A stretch of 40,488 nucleotides of DNA from Mycoplasmatales bacterium (lineage in GTDB: Bacteria > Bacillota_I > Bacilli_A > Mycoplasmatales > JABABV01), in assembly GCA_014238055.1 (NCBI GenBank), contig JABABV010000003.1, positions 1 to 40,488 of the forward strand, read 5' to 3'. Of this stretch, positions 30,570 to 39,737 are shown in pieces. Both the position numbers and the translations under genes were made by a program. Position 1 is the first letter of the stretch. Each line of letters starts with the position of its first letter. The notes beneath the pieces are model-generated. The model made no database searches and was not told the DNA's origin. It was given only the letters and a program-made list of their open reading frames with translations.

Positions 30570-31244
30570 ATGAAAATTATTTTACTAGGCGCTCCAGGTA
30601 GCGGAAAAGGGACTCAGTCTCAAAAAATTATCAAAAAATTTAATTTTGATATTATTGCTACAGGAGATATTTTTCGTAAAGAAATTTCTAATAAAACTAA
30701 AATCGGTTTAGAAGCGAAAGCATTAATTAAGAATGGTCAGTTAATTCCTGATGCAATTACTAATGAATTAGTAAAAAATACTTTATTAAAGAGATCGCTT
30801 GATAATAAAAATAGTGGAATTTTGTTAGACGGTTATCCGCGTACAATTTCACAAGCACAAACTTTAGATAAGACTTTAGCTGAAAATAGTAGCCAAATTG
30901 ATGCGGTTATTTATTTAAAAGCTAATGAAAAAACAGTAATTGAAAGAATCGTTAATCGTCGTATTTGTAGTGAATGTGGTAGCGTATACAATATGCTTCA
31001 CTCATTGCCAGCTAAACCTGGTCGATGCGATAATTGCAATGGATTATTAATCTATCGTAGCGATGACACTTTACCGTCAATCAAAAAGCGCTTAATTTCT
31101 TATTATAAAAACACTGAACCTTTAGTTGAATATTATGAAACTCGTCATAAATTATATACGATTGATGCAAATCAATTAGCTGAAGTTGGTTTTGTAGAGA
31201 TTCAAAAAATCATTACACAAATCTCAGCCAAAAAGGATAAATAA
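30570..31244 (+). CDS. adk: Adenylate kinase, zinc-type
   Basis: 224 residues. It converts ATP and AMP to two ADP. P-loop GAPGSGKGT is at residues 7-15. The LID domain carries four cysteines (133, 136, 153, 156) spaced as a structural zinc site, seen in many Gram-positive adenylate kinases. The AMP-binding A-T-G-D-I-F-R and L-D-G-Y-P-R-T motifs are present. AAGGTGAT lies upstream. It follows secY as in Bacillus. Confidence 0.98.
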   Translation: MKIILLGAPGSGKGTQSQKIIKKFNFDIIATGDIFRKEISNKTKIGLEAKALIKNGQLIPDAITNELVKNTLLKRSLDNKNSGILLDGYPRTISQAQTLDKTLAENSSQIDAVIYLKANEKTVIERIVNRRICSECGSVYNMLHSLPAKPGRCDNCNGLLIYRSDDTLPSIKKRLISYYKNTEPLVEYYETRHKLYTIDANQLAEVGFVEIQKIITQISAKKDK

Positions 31245-31246
31245 AT

Positions 31247-31990
31247 ATGATGACTGCAATAAAAACAAATAATGAAATTTCTTTAATGAAAAAATCTGGT
31301 TCTATTTTGAAATTAGTTCGCCAAAGTTTAATGGCAGCTGCAAAACCAGGAATCACACCTTTGGAACTTGATAAAATATCTCATAAAATTATCTTAGAAA
31401 ATAATGCTAAACCATCATTTTTAGGATACGGAGGATTTCCAGCAACTATTTGTTCTTCAGTTAATGAAGTTTTAGTTCATGGAATTCCTAATAATACTCC
31501 TTTGCAAGAAGGAGATATTATTTCAATCGATATGGGAGTTTGTTATCAAGGTTATCACAGTGATAGTGCCTTTACGATCGCTATTGGAACGATTAGTAAT
31601 GAAGCTAAAAAACTAATTGCGGTAACTAAACAAGCATTAGACGTCGGCTTATCAGTTGTAAAAGATAATATTCGTACTGGTGATATTGGTTATGCTATTC
31701 AACGTTTCGTAGAAGCGCGCGGGTATCATTTACCAAAAGATTACACTGGTCACGGTATCGGTTTAGAATTGCATGAAGAACCTTATATTCCAAATTGAGG
31801 TTCTAAAGGAACAGGTCCGCTTTTAAAAGCAGGCATGACAATTGCAATCGAACCAATGGTTCAAATCGGTACTGATCAAACTGAGACGATGAAAGATAAC
31901 TGAACAGTTAAATCTTTAAATCGTAAAATAACAGCTCATTTTGAACATACATTATTAGTTACAAAAGATGGATATGAATTAATAACTTAA
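31247..31990 (+). CDS. map: Methionine aminopeptidase, type I
   Basis: 247 residues when two TGA codons are read as Trp. It removes the initiator Met from nascent proteins. The five metal ligands fall in the standard motifs: S-I-D-M-G-V, H-S-D-S-A-F, T-G-H-G-I-G, I-A-I-E-P-M and F-E-H-T. H-G-I-P, the substrate His motif, is also seen. Two ATG codons (31247, 31250) are possible; AAGGA is about 10 bases upstream. It is two bases from the adk stop. Confidence 0.97.
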
Positions 31991-32009
31991 AAAATATTAG
32001 GGGGAAATT

Positions 32010-32228
32010 ATGGCACGAGATGTAATCGAACTAGAAGGAAAAATTATAGAGGTATTACCGAATTCAACTTTTAAAGTTGAACTTGATAACAAGAGCGTTA
32101 TTCTCGCCCATGTTTCTGGCAAAATGCGTATGTATCGTATTCGTATTCTTCCAGGAGATAAAGTAACAGTGGAACTTTCCCCATATGATTTATCACGCGG
32201 ACGTATTACTTACCGCTTCAAATCATAA
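32010..32228 (+). CDS. infA: Translation initiation factor IF-1
   Basis: 72 residues, exactly the standard length. It is an OB-fold protein that blocks the A site during initiation. It has [36 protein letters not shown] and the C-terminal G-R-I-T-Y-R. GGGGG lies upstream. Confidence 0.99.
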   Translation: MARDVIELEGKIIEVLPNSTFKVELDNKSVILAHVSGKMRMYRIRILPGDKVTVELSPYDLSRGRITYRFKS

Positions 32229-32263
32229 GATAAAAAAAAACATATTATTACTAGGAGGGACTT

Positions 32264-32380
32264 ATGAAAGTTAGATCATCAGTCAAAAAAATCTGCGATG
32301 ATTGTCGCATCATTAAACGTAACTCACGTGTAATGGTTATTTGTAAAAAAAATCCGAAACATAAACAAAGACAAGGTTAA
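32264..32380 (+). CDS. rpmJ: 50S ribosomal protein L36
   Basis: 38 residues, missed in long-ORF scans. It starts [14 protein letters not shown], then V-I-C-K[10 protein letters not shown], giving the C-x2-C, C and H ligands of the L36 zinc ribbon. One residue longer than the common 37. AGGAGGG is 7 bases upstream. It sits between infA and rpsM as is usual. Confidence 0.97.
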   Translation: MKVRSSVKKICDDCRIIKRNSRVMVICKKNPKHKQRQG

Positions 32381-32392
32381 TAAGGAGGAACT

Positions 32393-32767
32393 ATGGCTCG
32401 TATATTAAATATTGAAGTTCCCAATAATAAAAGAATCGTGATTGCGTTAACACGTATTTTTGGAATTGGAAAATCATTATCAGAAAAAATTTTAAAAGAA
32501 GCAAATATTTCAGTAGATGCAAAAACTAAAGATCTAACTGATGACGAATTAAATGCAATTCGTACAATTGCTCGTAAATATAAATTAGAAGGAGACTTAC
32601 GTCGTGAAGTAGGAGAAAACATTAAACGTTTAATGGATATCAATGCTTACCGCGGTCGTCGTCATCGTCAAGGATTGCCAGTTCGTGGACAATCTTCAAA
32701 AACGAATGCACGTACACGTAAAGGTCCTCGTAAAACAGTAGCTAATAAAAAAGTAGCAAGTAAATAG
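32393..32767 (+). CDS. rpsM: 30S ribosomal protein S13
   Basis: 124 residues. [10 protein letters not shown] start, the I-x-G-I-G-K-S helix-turn region, [14 protein letters not shown] and the basic T-R-K-G-P-R-K tail. S13 bridges the 30S head to L5 and to the P-site tRNA. AAGGAGG is directly upstream. Confidence 0.98.
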   Translation: MARILNIEVPNNKRIVIALTRIFGIGKSLSEKILKEANISVDAKTKDLTDDELNAIRTIARKYKLEGDLRREVGENIKRLMDINAYRGRRHRQGLPVRGQSSKTNARTRKGPRKTVANKKVASK

Positions 32768-32781
32768 GGAAGGGGATAATT

Positions 32782-33174
32782 ATGGCAACTAATAATAAAA
32801 AAGCAACAAAAAAACGTAAAATTAAAAAAGTAGTTCCTGAAGGTTTTGTACATGTTCATTCAACATATAGCAATACTATCGTAACAATTACTGATTTAAA
32901 TGGTAAAACTTTAACTTGATCAAGCGCAGGAGCTTTAGGGTTTAAAGGATATAAAAAATCAACTCCTTACGCAGCACAATTAGCAGCACAAGCAGCAATT
33001 AAAAATGCGCAAGATTTTGGAATGACTACGATGTCAGTTCGTCTTAAAGGAACTGGACCTGGTAAAGATGCATCAGTACGTCAATTACAAGCGATGGGAA
33101 TTAACATTAAAGAAATTAAAGATGTTACACCTATCCCACATAACGGAACAACACCGAAGAAAAAACGCCTTTAA
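32782..33174 (+). CDS. rpsK: 30S ribosomal protein S11
   Basis: 130 residues with one TGA-Trp in the T-W-S-S-A-G motif. [30 protein letters not shown] and the C-terminal T-P-I-P-H-N-G fit the family. S11 is on the platform near the E site. GGGGAT lies upstream. Normally rpoA follows directly; here an unrelated gene comes between. Confidence 0.97.
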
Positions 33175-33197
33175 TATTATATTAAGGAGATTGAATT

Positions 33198-33806
33198 ATG
33201 AAAATAGTTATAATCGGTTCTAACGGAACTATCGGTTCTGGTGTAGTTAAGTTTTTGAAAAATTTTAAATTATATAATAATTTAGAAATTATCGAAGCTA
33301 ATTCTAAAGATTTAGATATTTCGGATGTAGAATCAATTAAGAAATTTTTTAATAAAATTGGTAAATTCGATCATTTAATCGCAACGACAGGATCAGTTGC
33401 TTTTAAAACGTTAGCAGATTCTCAAACGCAAGATTGAGATTTAAGTTTAAACAATAAATTGATGGGACAGATTAATTTAGTAAAATATGGAGTTCCGTAT
33501 TTAACTAATAATCAAGGATCGTTTACATTAACTTCAGGAATAATTGTTGACCAAGCAATTAAAACTGGATTGTTAGCGAGTACAGTTAACGGTGCTTTAC
33601 ATGCTTTTGTAAAAACAGCATCTTATGAACTGCGTACGCAAGCAAGAATCAATGTAGTTAGTCCGGCACCATTGTTAGAATCATGAGAAGGCTATCAAAG
33701 TTACTTCCCTGGTTTTATACCTGTATCAGCTAAAGAAGTTGCTAGTCATTATGCTAAAGCTATTTTTGGGATAACTAGCGGAGAAGTTTTCAAAGTAGGA
33801 TATTAA
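33198..33806 (+). CDS. Short-chain dehydrogenase-like protein in the alpha operon
   Basis: 202 residues when two TGA codons are Trp. The N-terminal GSNGTIGSG (7-15) is an SDR nucleotide-binding motif, and T-S-G-I at 112-115 supplies the usual Ser. The catalytic Y-x3-K is not present: the aligned segment reads A-S-T-V-N-G-A-L, with Asn131 where Lys is expected. Together with L-M-G-Q-I-N-L-V, I-N-V-V-S-P and a final K-V-G-Y this resembles the atypical Lin1944-like SDR group. The substrate is unknown; a reductase or a regulatory nucleotide binder are both possible. It has its own AAGGAG and lies between rpsK and rpoA, an unusual site. Confidence 0.88.
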
Positions 33807-33845
33807 AAAAATATTTTATCAATTAATAATCAAAGAGGTGATTTA

Positions 33846-34841
33846 ATGAAAAAGTTTACTAAACCAGTATTTAACCAAGTTAAAAGTAATAGTACTGATC
33901 AATTTCATGCCATTTTTGAAGCACAAACTTTAGAACGTGGTTTTGGACAAACTTTAGGAAATAGTTTACGTCGAATTCTACTTTCTAATATCATTGGAGC
34001 TAGTGCTTTTGCAATCAAAATTAAAGATGTTAGTCATGAATTTTCAACGATAAAAGGTGTTAAAGAAGATGTTGTTAACATTATTTTAAATGTTAAAAAT
34101 TTAAACTTTAAAGTTGACCGTGAAATTATCGAAGAAACTGAAATAAGTGTTGTTAAAGCTAATTTTAAAAGCGGAGTTTTAAAAGCTAAAGATTTAGAAC
34201 TTCCTCTTGGAATTGAAGTAGCTAATCCAGAACAAGTTATTGCACATGTTGCTAAAGGTAATGAATTATCGATAGAAATCTTCGTTAGAAGTAGTCGTGG
34301 ATTCTTAACTTTTGATGAAAATAAATTATTTATTAAAAATAATGAAACAGCAATCTCATCTAACTTACAAACTGGACAAGTTATTGCAATAGACTCTAAC
34401 TTTTCACCAATTGTTAACGTTACTTATGAAGTTAAAAAAGTTACTTCAACAATCGATTCTGATGAAGAGAAATTAATTATTGACATCACAACTACAGGTG
34501 TTTTGAAACCATTTGAAACGATTGCTCAAGCAGCAAACATTTTAATTGCCCATCTACAAGTATTTGAAAAATTAGCACCAATCGAAGATCCGGAATTAAT
34601 TTTTGAACAAAAAGTAGAAAGTACTTTAGAAAATAAATCATTGAATTTATCAATTCTTGATTTAGATTTATCAGTGCGTTCATATAATTGTTTAAAACGT
34701 TCAGGAATCGAAACGATTAAAGACTTAACTTTAAAAACATTAGATGAAGTTCAAGATATTAAAAACTTAGGTAAAAAATCACTAAAAGAAATAATTGACA
34801 AAATGGAAGAAAATACTTTAATTTTTGCTACTAAAAACTAA
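33846..34841 (+). CDS. rpoA: RNA polymerase subunit alpha
   Basis: 331 residues with both domains. The N-terminal domain (E-R-G-F-G-Q-T-L-G-N-S-L-R-R-I-L-L motif near 30-47) drives assembly of the polymerase. A linker then leads to the C-terminal domain from about residue 260 (L-D-L-S-V-R-S-Y-N-C-L-K, then I-K-N-L-G-K-K-S-L-K-E-I), which contacts promoter DNA and activators. GAGGTGAT lies 5 bases before the start. Confidence 0.98.
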   Translation: MKKFTKPVFNQVKSNSTDQFHAIFEAQTLERGFGQTLGNSLRRILLSNIIGASAFAIKIKDVSHEFSTIKGVKEDVVNIILNVKNLNFKVDREIIEETEISVVKANFKSGVLKAKDLELPLGIEVANPEQVIAHVAKGNELSIEIFVRSSRGFLTFDENKLFIKNNETAISSNLQTGQVIAIDSNFSPIVNVTYEVKKVTSTIDSDEEKLIIDITTTGVLKPFETIAQAANILIAHLQVFEKLAPIEDPELIFEQKVESTLENKSLNLSILDLDLSVRSYNCLKRSGIETIKDLTLKTLDEVQDIKNLGKKSLKEIIDKMEENTLIFATKN

Positions 34842-34866
34842 ATATTAATTAACTAAGGAGGCTCAT

Positions 34867-35226
34867 ATGTCATATCAACAAGTACAAGGGAAAGATACAG
34901 CTTGAAGAACGGCGCTTATGCGTAATCTTGCAACTGAATTAATCGTCCATGAAAAATTAACTATCACTGAAGCACGTGCTAAAGAATTACGTCGTCACGT
35001 TGAGAGATTAATAACTCTAGCTAAACGTAATGATTTACATGCTCGTCGTCAAGCGTTAAAAGTTTTACGTAACGTTAAAGTTTCTGACACTGAAGATGTT
35101 TTACAAAAATTATTTAATAAAATTGGACCACGTTATAAAGATCGTAATGGTGGATATACAAGAATTATTAAATTAGATAATCGTCGCGGTGATAACGCCT
35201 TGAAAGTAATTATTGCATTAGTATAA
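34867..35226 (+). CDS. rplQ: 50S ribosomal protein L17
   Basis: 119 residues when one TGA (Trp in the D-T-A-W-R-T motif) is read through. R-N-L-A-T-E-L-I-x-H-E and the C-terminal R-x-G-G-Y-T-R-I-I-K fit L17. It ends the alpha operon, and a strong terminator follows. AAGGAGG is 5 bases upstream. Confidence 0.97.
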
Positions 35227-35243
35227 ATAATAACTTTTATTTT

Positions 35244-35276
35244 AAAACAACAATTAATTTTAATTGTTGTTTTTTA
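35244..35276 (+). terminator. Terminator of the S10-spc-alpha operon
   Basis: A 13-bp perfect stem AAAACAACAATTA/TAATTGTTGTTTT (35244-35256 and 35261-35273) with a 4-base loop and T-run, just after rplQ. Confidence 0.92.
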
Positions 35277-35311
35277 TTTGATAATAAGATTAAATTTATA
35301 GAATTAAAATT

Positions 35312-35320
35312 TGTTATAAT
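35312..35320 (+). promoter_or_regulatory. Promoter of the Abi-like gene
   Basis: TGTTATAAT, a full extended -10 identical to that of the S10 operon, about 80 bases before the start codon and just beyond the rplQ terminator. Confidence 0.55.
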
Positions 35321-35394
35321 TAAAATATAGTATTATCAAAAATATAAGCTTTATAAAAAATTTTAATTTTCATTAAAAGAGTCTGGGTGATAAA

Positions 35395-36063
35395 TTGCAC
35401 TATAATACGAAAATAATAAAGGAAAAATTATTAGTTAGCAATAATGATGCTGAACGAATATCAAATATGGAATATGATTTTAAAATAATGATGTTTAAAT
35501 ATATTATTAATATTGAACGTCGTTTTAAAGCAGCAATCGTAAGATTATTTTCCGAATATTTAAACGTTAATGCTTTACATAAAATTTTAGATCAACGCTT
35601 TTATAATCGTAAAACGGATGATTTAAAGTCTTATTTAGTTAAACATACAAAAGAAATTAAAACACGTTTAAATAAAGAAAGTGTCACAGTTGAAGATTAT
35701 ATATTTAGTATTCCTTTTTCGGAAGTTTTCAATATTATAGATTCATTAAAAGGTGAGCATATTAAGTTTATTCAAAAGCAATTCAACTATAATAAGTTAA
35801 GTGTTAATAAATTTAAAACAATTATTAATAAACTAGTAAAGACAAGAAATGTTATTTGTCATAATGGAGTTATCTTACCTTTACCAGGAGTTCCTTATAC
35901 TTGATATGGGGGCGATTATTTAATCGAGGTTACTCATCATTTTTTAACACAAAATTTATATCGAGAATTAACGATGGAATTAAATACTTTTTTAAACAGG
36001 CATGGCAAGAGTTATGCTAAATATTCAAAATATAATAAAAAACATAATAAGATTGAATTTTAA
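35395..36063 (+). CDS. Abi_2/AbiF-like protein with HEPN motif (candidate phage defence)
   Basis: 222 residues. The N-terminal half has a helix with Y-I-I-N-I-E-R-R-F-K-x-A-I, like the conserved helix of Abi_2 family proteins. R151-N-V-I-C-H156 is an R-x4-H motif, the catalytic signature of HEPN endoribonucleases, in the position where Abi_2 proteins have RN-x3-H. In that family the protein is thought to cut RNA on phage infection. TTG 35395 is the likely start, with GGTGA just upstream and a stop 21 bases before; no ATG fits. It has its own promoter, lies between two conserved operons and has no visible antitoxin gene. Confidence 0.72.
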
Positions 36064-36090
36064 ATTATTTAGAAAGGAATTAAGTTATTG

Positions 36091-36948
36091 ATGAAAAAAC
36101 AAGTAGTAGAGAAAAATAAATCAATTATCGAAGTTAATAATATTACTTTTTCATATGAAAATAGTAATTCGAAAGCTTTAGATAAAGTTAGTTTAAATAT
36201 TACTGAAGGAAGTTATAGCTGTATCGTTGGTCATAACGGTTCAGGTAAATCGACTTTAGCAAAAATAATTATGGGTTTATTAAAACCGAATTCAGGAAAA
36301 ATTAAAATTAAAGGTTTAGTAATGTCTCCTGAAACAATTGTTGAAATTCGTAAAAATTTAGGAGTAGTTTTTCAAAATCCAGATAACCAATTTATCGGCG
36401 CTACAGTACGAGATGATATTGCTTTTGGATTAGAGAATCGTCAAGTTAATCCAGATATGATGGATGGAATAATTAATCGTGTTTCTAAAGTAGTTGGCAT
36501 GAATCATCTTTTAGATAAAGAACCACAAAATTTAAGTGGTGGGCAAAAGCAAAGAGTTGCTGTTGCTGGAGTACTAGCGTTAGAGAGTAATATTATTATT
36601 TTTGATGAAACAACTTCAATGCTAGATCCGCGTGGTAAACAAGAAGTTAAAGAAATCATGGTTCAATTATCAAAATTACCGAACAAAACAATTATTTCGA
36701 TTACTCACGATATGGAAGAAGTTTTAAGTTGTGATGAAGTAATCGTTATGCGTGATAGTAAGTTTATTGGTAAATATAAGCCAGAAGTTTTATTTTCACA
36801 AGATCATCTAATTAAAGAGAATCATTTAGATTTACCGTTCGTATATAAGTTAAGTAAGTTAATTAATGCTAAAATTCCAGGTATCAAACCGGAATTTAGA
36901 GAAGCAATTTTGGTGGATGAAATATGTCAAAAGCACAAATTAAAGTAA
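36091..36948 (+). CDS. ecfA1: ECF transporter ATPase A1
   Basis: 285 residues. An ABC ATPase that with EcfA2 and EcfT powers uptake of vitamins or metal ions by interchangeable S subunits. Walker A GHNGSGKST is at 47-55, then Q-loop F-Q-N-P-D-N-Q, signature L-S-G-G-Q-K-Q-R, Walker B I-I-I-F-D-E and H-loop I-T-H-D. ATG 36091 or the adjacent TTG 36088 may be used; AAAGGA is 9-12 bases upstream. It overlaps ecfA2 by 25 bases. Confidence 0.95.
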   Translation: MKKQVVEKNKSIIEVNNITFSYENSNSKALDKVSLNITEGSYSCIVGHNGSGKSTLAKIIMGLLKPNSGKIKIKGLVMSPETIVEIRKNLGVVFQNPDNQFIGATVRDDIAFGLENRQVNPDMMDGIINRVSKVVGMNHLLDKEPQNLSGGQKQRVAVAGVLALESNIIIFDETTSMLDPRGKQEVKEIMVQLSKLPNKTIISITHDMEEVLSCDEVIVMRDSKFIGKYKPEVLFSQDHLIKENHLDLPFVYKLSKLINAKIPGIKPEFREAILVDEICQKHKLK

Positions 36949-37901
36949 AAAACCCAGGCACTAAGGCTAAGGCCTCTGCACAAATCGAAGTAAAAAACGT
37001 TACTCAAATATATAGTATGCGAACTCCATTTGAGCAAAAAGCGCTTGATAATGTTTCTCTAACAGTTGAAAAAGGTGATTTTTTAGCGATTATCGGAACA
37101 ACAGGATCTGGTAAATCAACATTAATTCAACATTTGAACGCTTTAATAAAGCCGACTTTTGGTGAAATTGAAATTCTTGATTTTAAATTAACACCTAGTC
37201 GACGTAAAATGCGTAAAATAAAAGAATTACGTCGTCGTGTTGGAGTAGTATTTCAATTTGCTGAATATCAAATTTTTGAATCAACGATTGAAAGAGAAAT
37301 TATTTTTGGTCCTAAAAATTTTGGGATTAGTCATAATGACGCTGTTAAAAGAGCAGCTAAATATATTGAAATAGTTGGCTTGAAAAAAAATATGTTAGAA
37401 AAAAGTCCTTTCGGATTATCGGGTGGACAAAAACGTCGTGTTGCGATCGCTTCAGTATTATCATGTGAACCAGAAATTTTAGTTTTTGATGAACCGATTG
37501 CTGGACTAGATCCTAGTGGAGCTTATGATATTTTACAAATTTTAAAAAAATTAAATGATGATGGTAAAACGATCATAATGGTAACTCATAATTTAGATAA
37601 CGCTTTAGAATATTCAAACAAAACTTTAATTATGAAAGAAACTCAAGTTGAATATAATGACGATACTTCTAAATTACTTTTAAACAAAAATATTTTAGAA
37701 AAAAGTGATTTAATGTTACCGCAAGTAACAGCTTTTATCAATGAATTAAATCTCCATAATGTATCTTTACCAAATAACATCAATAATATCAACACGTTGG
37801 CAACAGAAGTAATAAAACTATTAAAAAGTAATTATAAAAAACCAAATCCTTGTAAAGAAAAAAGCCACGAATCTAGTAATATAGTTAAAAAAAGTAAATA
37901 A
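36924..37901 (+). CDS. ecfA2: ECF transporter ATPase A2
   Basis: 325 residues, a bit longer than usual owing to an N-terminal extension of about 20 residues and a Lys/Ser-rich tail. Walker A GTTGSGKST is at 58-66, Q-loop F-Q-F-A-E-Y-Q, signature L-S-G-G-Q-K-R-R, Walker B L-V-F-D-E-P and V-T-H-N. It makes the second half of the heterodimeric ATPase with EcfA1. The start lies inside the end of ecfA1, consistent with coupled translation. Confidence 0.95.
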   Translation: MSKAQIKVKNPGTKAKASAQIEVKNVTQIYSMRTPFEQKALDNVSLTVEKGDFLAIIGTTGSGKSTLIQHLNALIKPTFGEIEILDFKLTPSRRKMRKIKELRRRVGVVFQFAEYQIFESTIEREIIFGPKNFGISHNDAVKRAAKYIEIVGLKKNMLEKSPFGLSGGQKRRVAIASVLSCEPEILVFDEPIAGLDPSGAYDILQILKKLNDDGKTIIMVTHNLDNALEYSNKTLIMKETQVEYNDDTSKLLLNKNILEKSDLMLPQVTAFINELNLHNVSLPNNINNINTLATEVIKLLKSNYKKPNPCKEKSHESSNIVKKSK

Positions 37902-37932
37902 CTAAAAATAAAGAATAAAGGATGGTGAAAAA

Positions 37933-38814
37933 ATGGGATCGAATCAATTAGGTCGTTACATACCTTATAATTCTCCAATTCATCGTATGGATCCGCGGTT
38001 CAAATTAATCTCGCTATTTTTAATTATTGTTGCAATATTTATGATTAAAAATATTGCAGTATATGGGGTTTTTTCAGCTTTTATTTTATTAATATTAATA
38101 ATGTCGAAAATTCCTTTAAGAACTTTTAAAGGATTTGTTAAATCAACTATTTTTATCGCAATTATTTTATTTCTCTTAAATACCTTTACCGTCAAAGACG
38201 CTATGGGACATTTATATTGAAGTACATGAAATGGTAAAATCAATGTCAGTTTGGGAACGATCGAAGCAACCGCTTTAATATTTTTAAGAATTTTTCTAAT
38301 GATTATTACGACAACGTTATTAACGTCAACGACAAAACCGTTAGATTTAATGATTAGTTTAGAAGATATCTTAAAGCCATTAAAAAAAGTTAAATTTCCA
38401 ACAACAACAGTATCAATGATTATCTCAATCGCATTGCGATTCATACCAACTCTATTAGCAGATGCTAATCGAATTATGCAAGCCCAAGCATCAAGGGGAG
38501 TTGATTTTGAAAATGGTAAACTAAAAGAAAAGTTTAAAGCATTAGTAACTTTAGTGATTCCTTTATTCTTAAGTGCGTTTTCAAAAGCTTATGATTTAGC
38601 AGATGCTTTAGAAGCGCGTGGATATAATGTTTTATCTAAAAGAACTCGTTATCGTTCATTTTTTATTAAATTTACAGATATACTTTTCTTTATAGTCATC
38701 TTATTTGTATTTATCGGAGTCATCTTAATTAGTTATTTTTCACATGACTTATCAAGTATTTTTCATTTCACTTTCCCACAATGATTTGATAATTTAACTC
38801 CAAAAAGAAGATAA
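37933..38814 (+). CDS. ecfT: ECF transporter transmembrane subunit T
   Basis: 293 residues when TGA-Trp codons are read. It begins L-G-R-Y-I-P-Y-N-S-P-I-H-R-M-D-P-R-F-K as in this family, with about five to six hydrophobic segments. The two coupling motifs, Q-A-S-R-G and E-A-R-G-Y, are both in the cytosolic part that binds the ATPases. AAGGATGGTGA lies upstream. Three genes make the complete energising module; no S subunit is visible in the window, so S subunits must be encoded elsewhere. Confidence 0.95.
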
Positions 38815-38819
38815 TAAAT

Positions 38820-39578
38820 ATGAACAAAACTAAAATAACAATGAAACAAAATTTTAAAATTACTATCATGTTTGACGGTAGTAATTTTTTTGGTTGAGCT
38901 AAACAAACTAAAGAACGAACTGTACAAGGTGAAATTACAAAAATTCTTAAAGATAGTTTAGCTGAAGATATTAAGATTATTGGTTGTAGCCGTACTGATA
39001 AAGGTGTTCATAGTAAATTTTACGTTTTTAATTTTTTGACAAATCGAAAAATTACAATATTAAAATTAAAAAAACTATTAATTAATTTACTGCCACCAGA
39101 CATTAGTTTGAGTAATTGTGAATTAGTAGACAATGATTTTCATGCTCGTTTTAGCGCTAAAGAAAAAACTTACCACTATTTAATTAAGAAAGAAAAACCA
39201 AGCGTCTTTGAGCAACGTTATTATGCTTATTTTAATAATGAAAAATTAAATGTTGCTTTGATTAAAGATGCTTTAAAACTTTTTATTGGAAAATATAATT
39301 TTACTAGTTTTTCAGCATATAATAAATCTGTTGATGATATGATTTGTACGATTAGTGAATTTGATTTTATCGAAAAAAATGATCATTATTATTTTACAAT
39401 TACGGGTAATCGATTTCTAAAATATATGGTTAGAATTATTGTAGCTAATTTAATTAATATCGGATTAGAAAAAACTACTAGAAAAAACTTAGAAAAAATA
39501 TTAGTAAGTTATAATCGCAATATTTCCGGAGCAATAGCTCCTGGAAACGGGTTATATTTAGATAAAGTTTATTATTAA
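38820..39578 (+). CDS. truA: tRNA pseudouridine synthase TruA
   Basis: 252 residues. It makes pseudouridine at positions 38-40 of tRNA anticodon arms. Catalytic Asp60 lies in G-C-S-R-T-D-K-G-V-H. F-D-G-S-N-F-F-G-W and N-F-T-S-F-S are also diagnostic; the Trp in the first is TGA. An alternative start at 38841 (M-K-Q-N-F-K) would fit other TruA proteins better, and neither has a clear Shine-Dalgarno sequence. The gene follows ecfT by 5 bases, the usual Bacillus-type order. Confidence 0.93.
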
Positions 39579-39606
39579 ATTTTTAATAATAATTTATATA
39601 AACTTT

Positions 39607-39660
39607 AAAAGTGATTTCAAGGCAATATTTTTTAATATTTAATTGCTTTTATCGCTGTTT
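39607..39660 (+). terminator. Possible terminator after truA
   Basis: Two nested short stems can form: AGTGAT with ATCGCT (one G-U), enclosing GCAAT with ATTGC. They are followed only by GTTTT. It overlaps the -35 region of the next promoter. Weak call. Confidence 0.3.
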
Positions 39661-39671
39661 TAAGTTATAAT
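39643..39671 (+). promoter_or_regulatory. Promoter of rplM-rpsI
   Basis: TTGCTT (39643-39648) and TATAAT (39666-39671) spaced by 17 bases. This is the only promoter in the window with a recognisable -35 and no extended -10. The start would be near 39678. Confidence 0.55.
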
Positions 39672-39676
39672 TATTC

Positions 39677-39730
39677 TTGCCTATATTTTGTGGCAGGTGT
39701 AGCCCCGGACAATCTACATTTGTTGGAGGT
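39677..39730 (+). promoter_or_regulatory. Structured leader of rplM (L13 leader-like)
   Basis: Two short stems precede the ribosome binding site: TGCC/GGCA (39678-39681 with 39692-39695), then GTGTAG/CTACAT (39697-39702 with 39714-39719, one G-U) with loop CCCCGGACAAT. The block is GC-rich for this genome. Bacillus has an L13-binding leader at this place; the present element may be its counterpart, but the match is by position and loose shape only. Confidence 0.45.
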
Positions 39731-39737
39731 AACAAAA

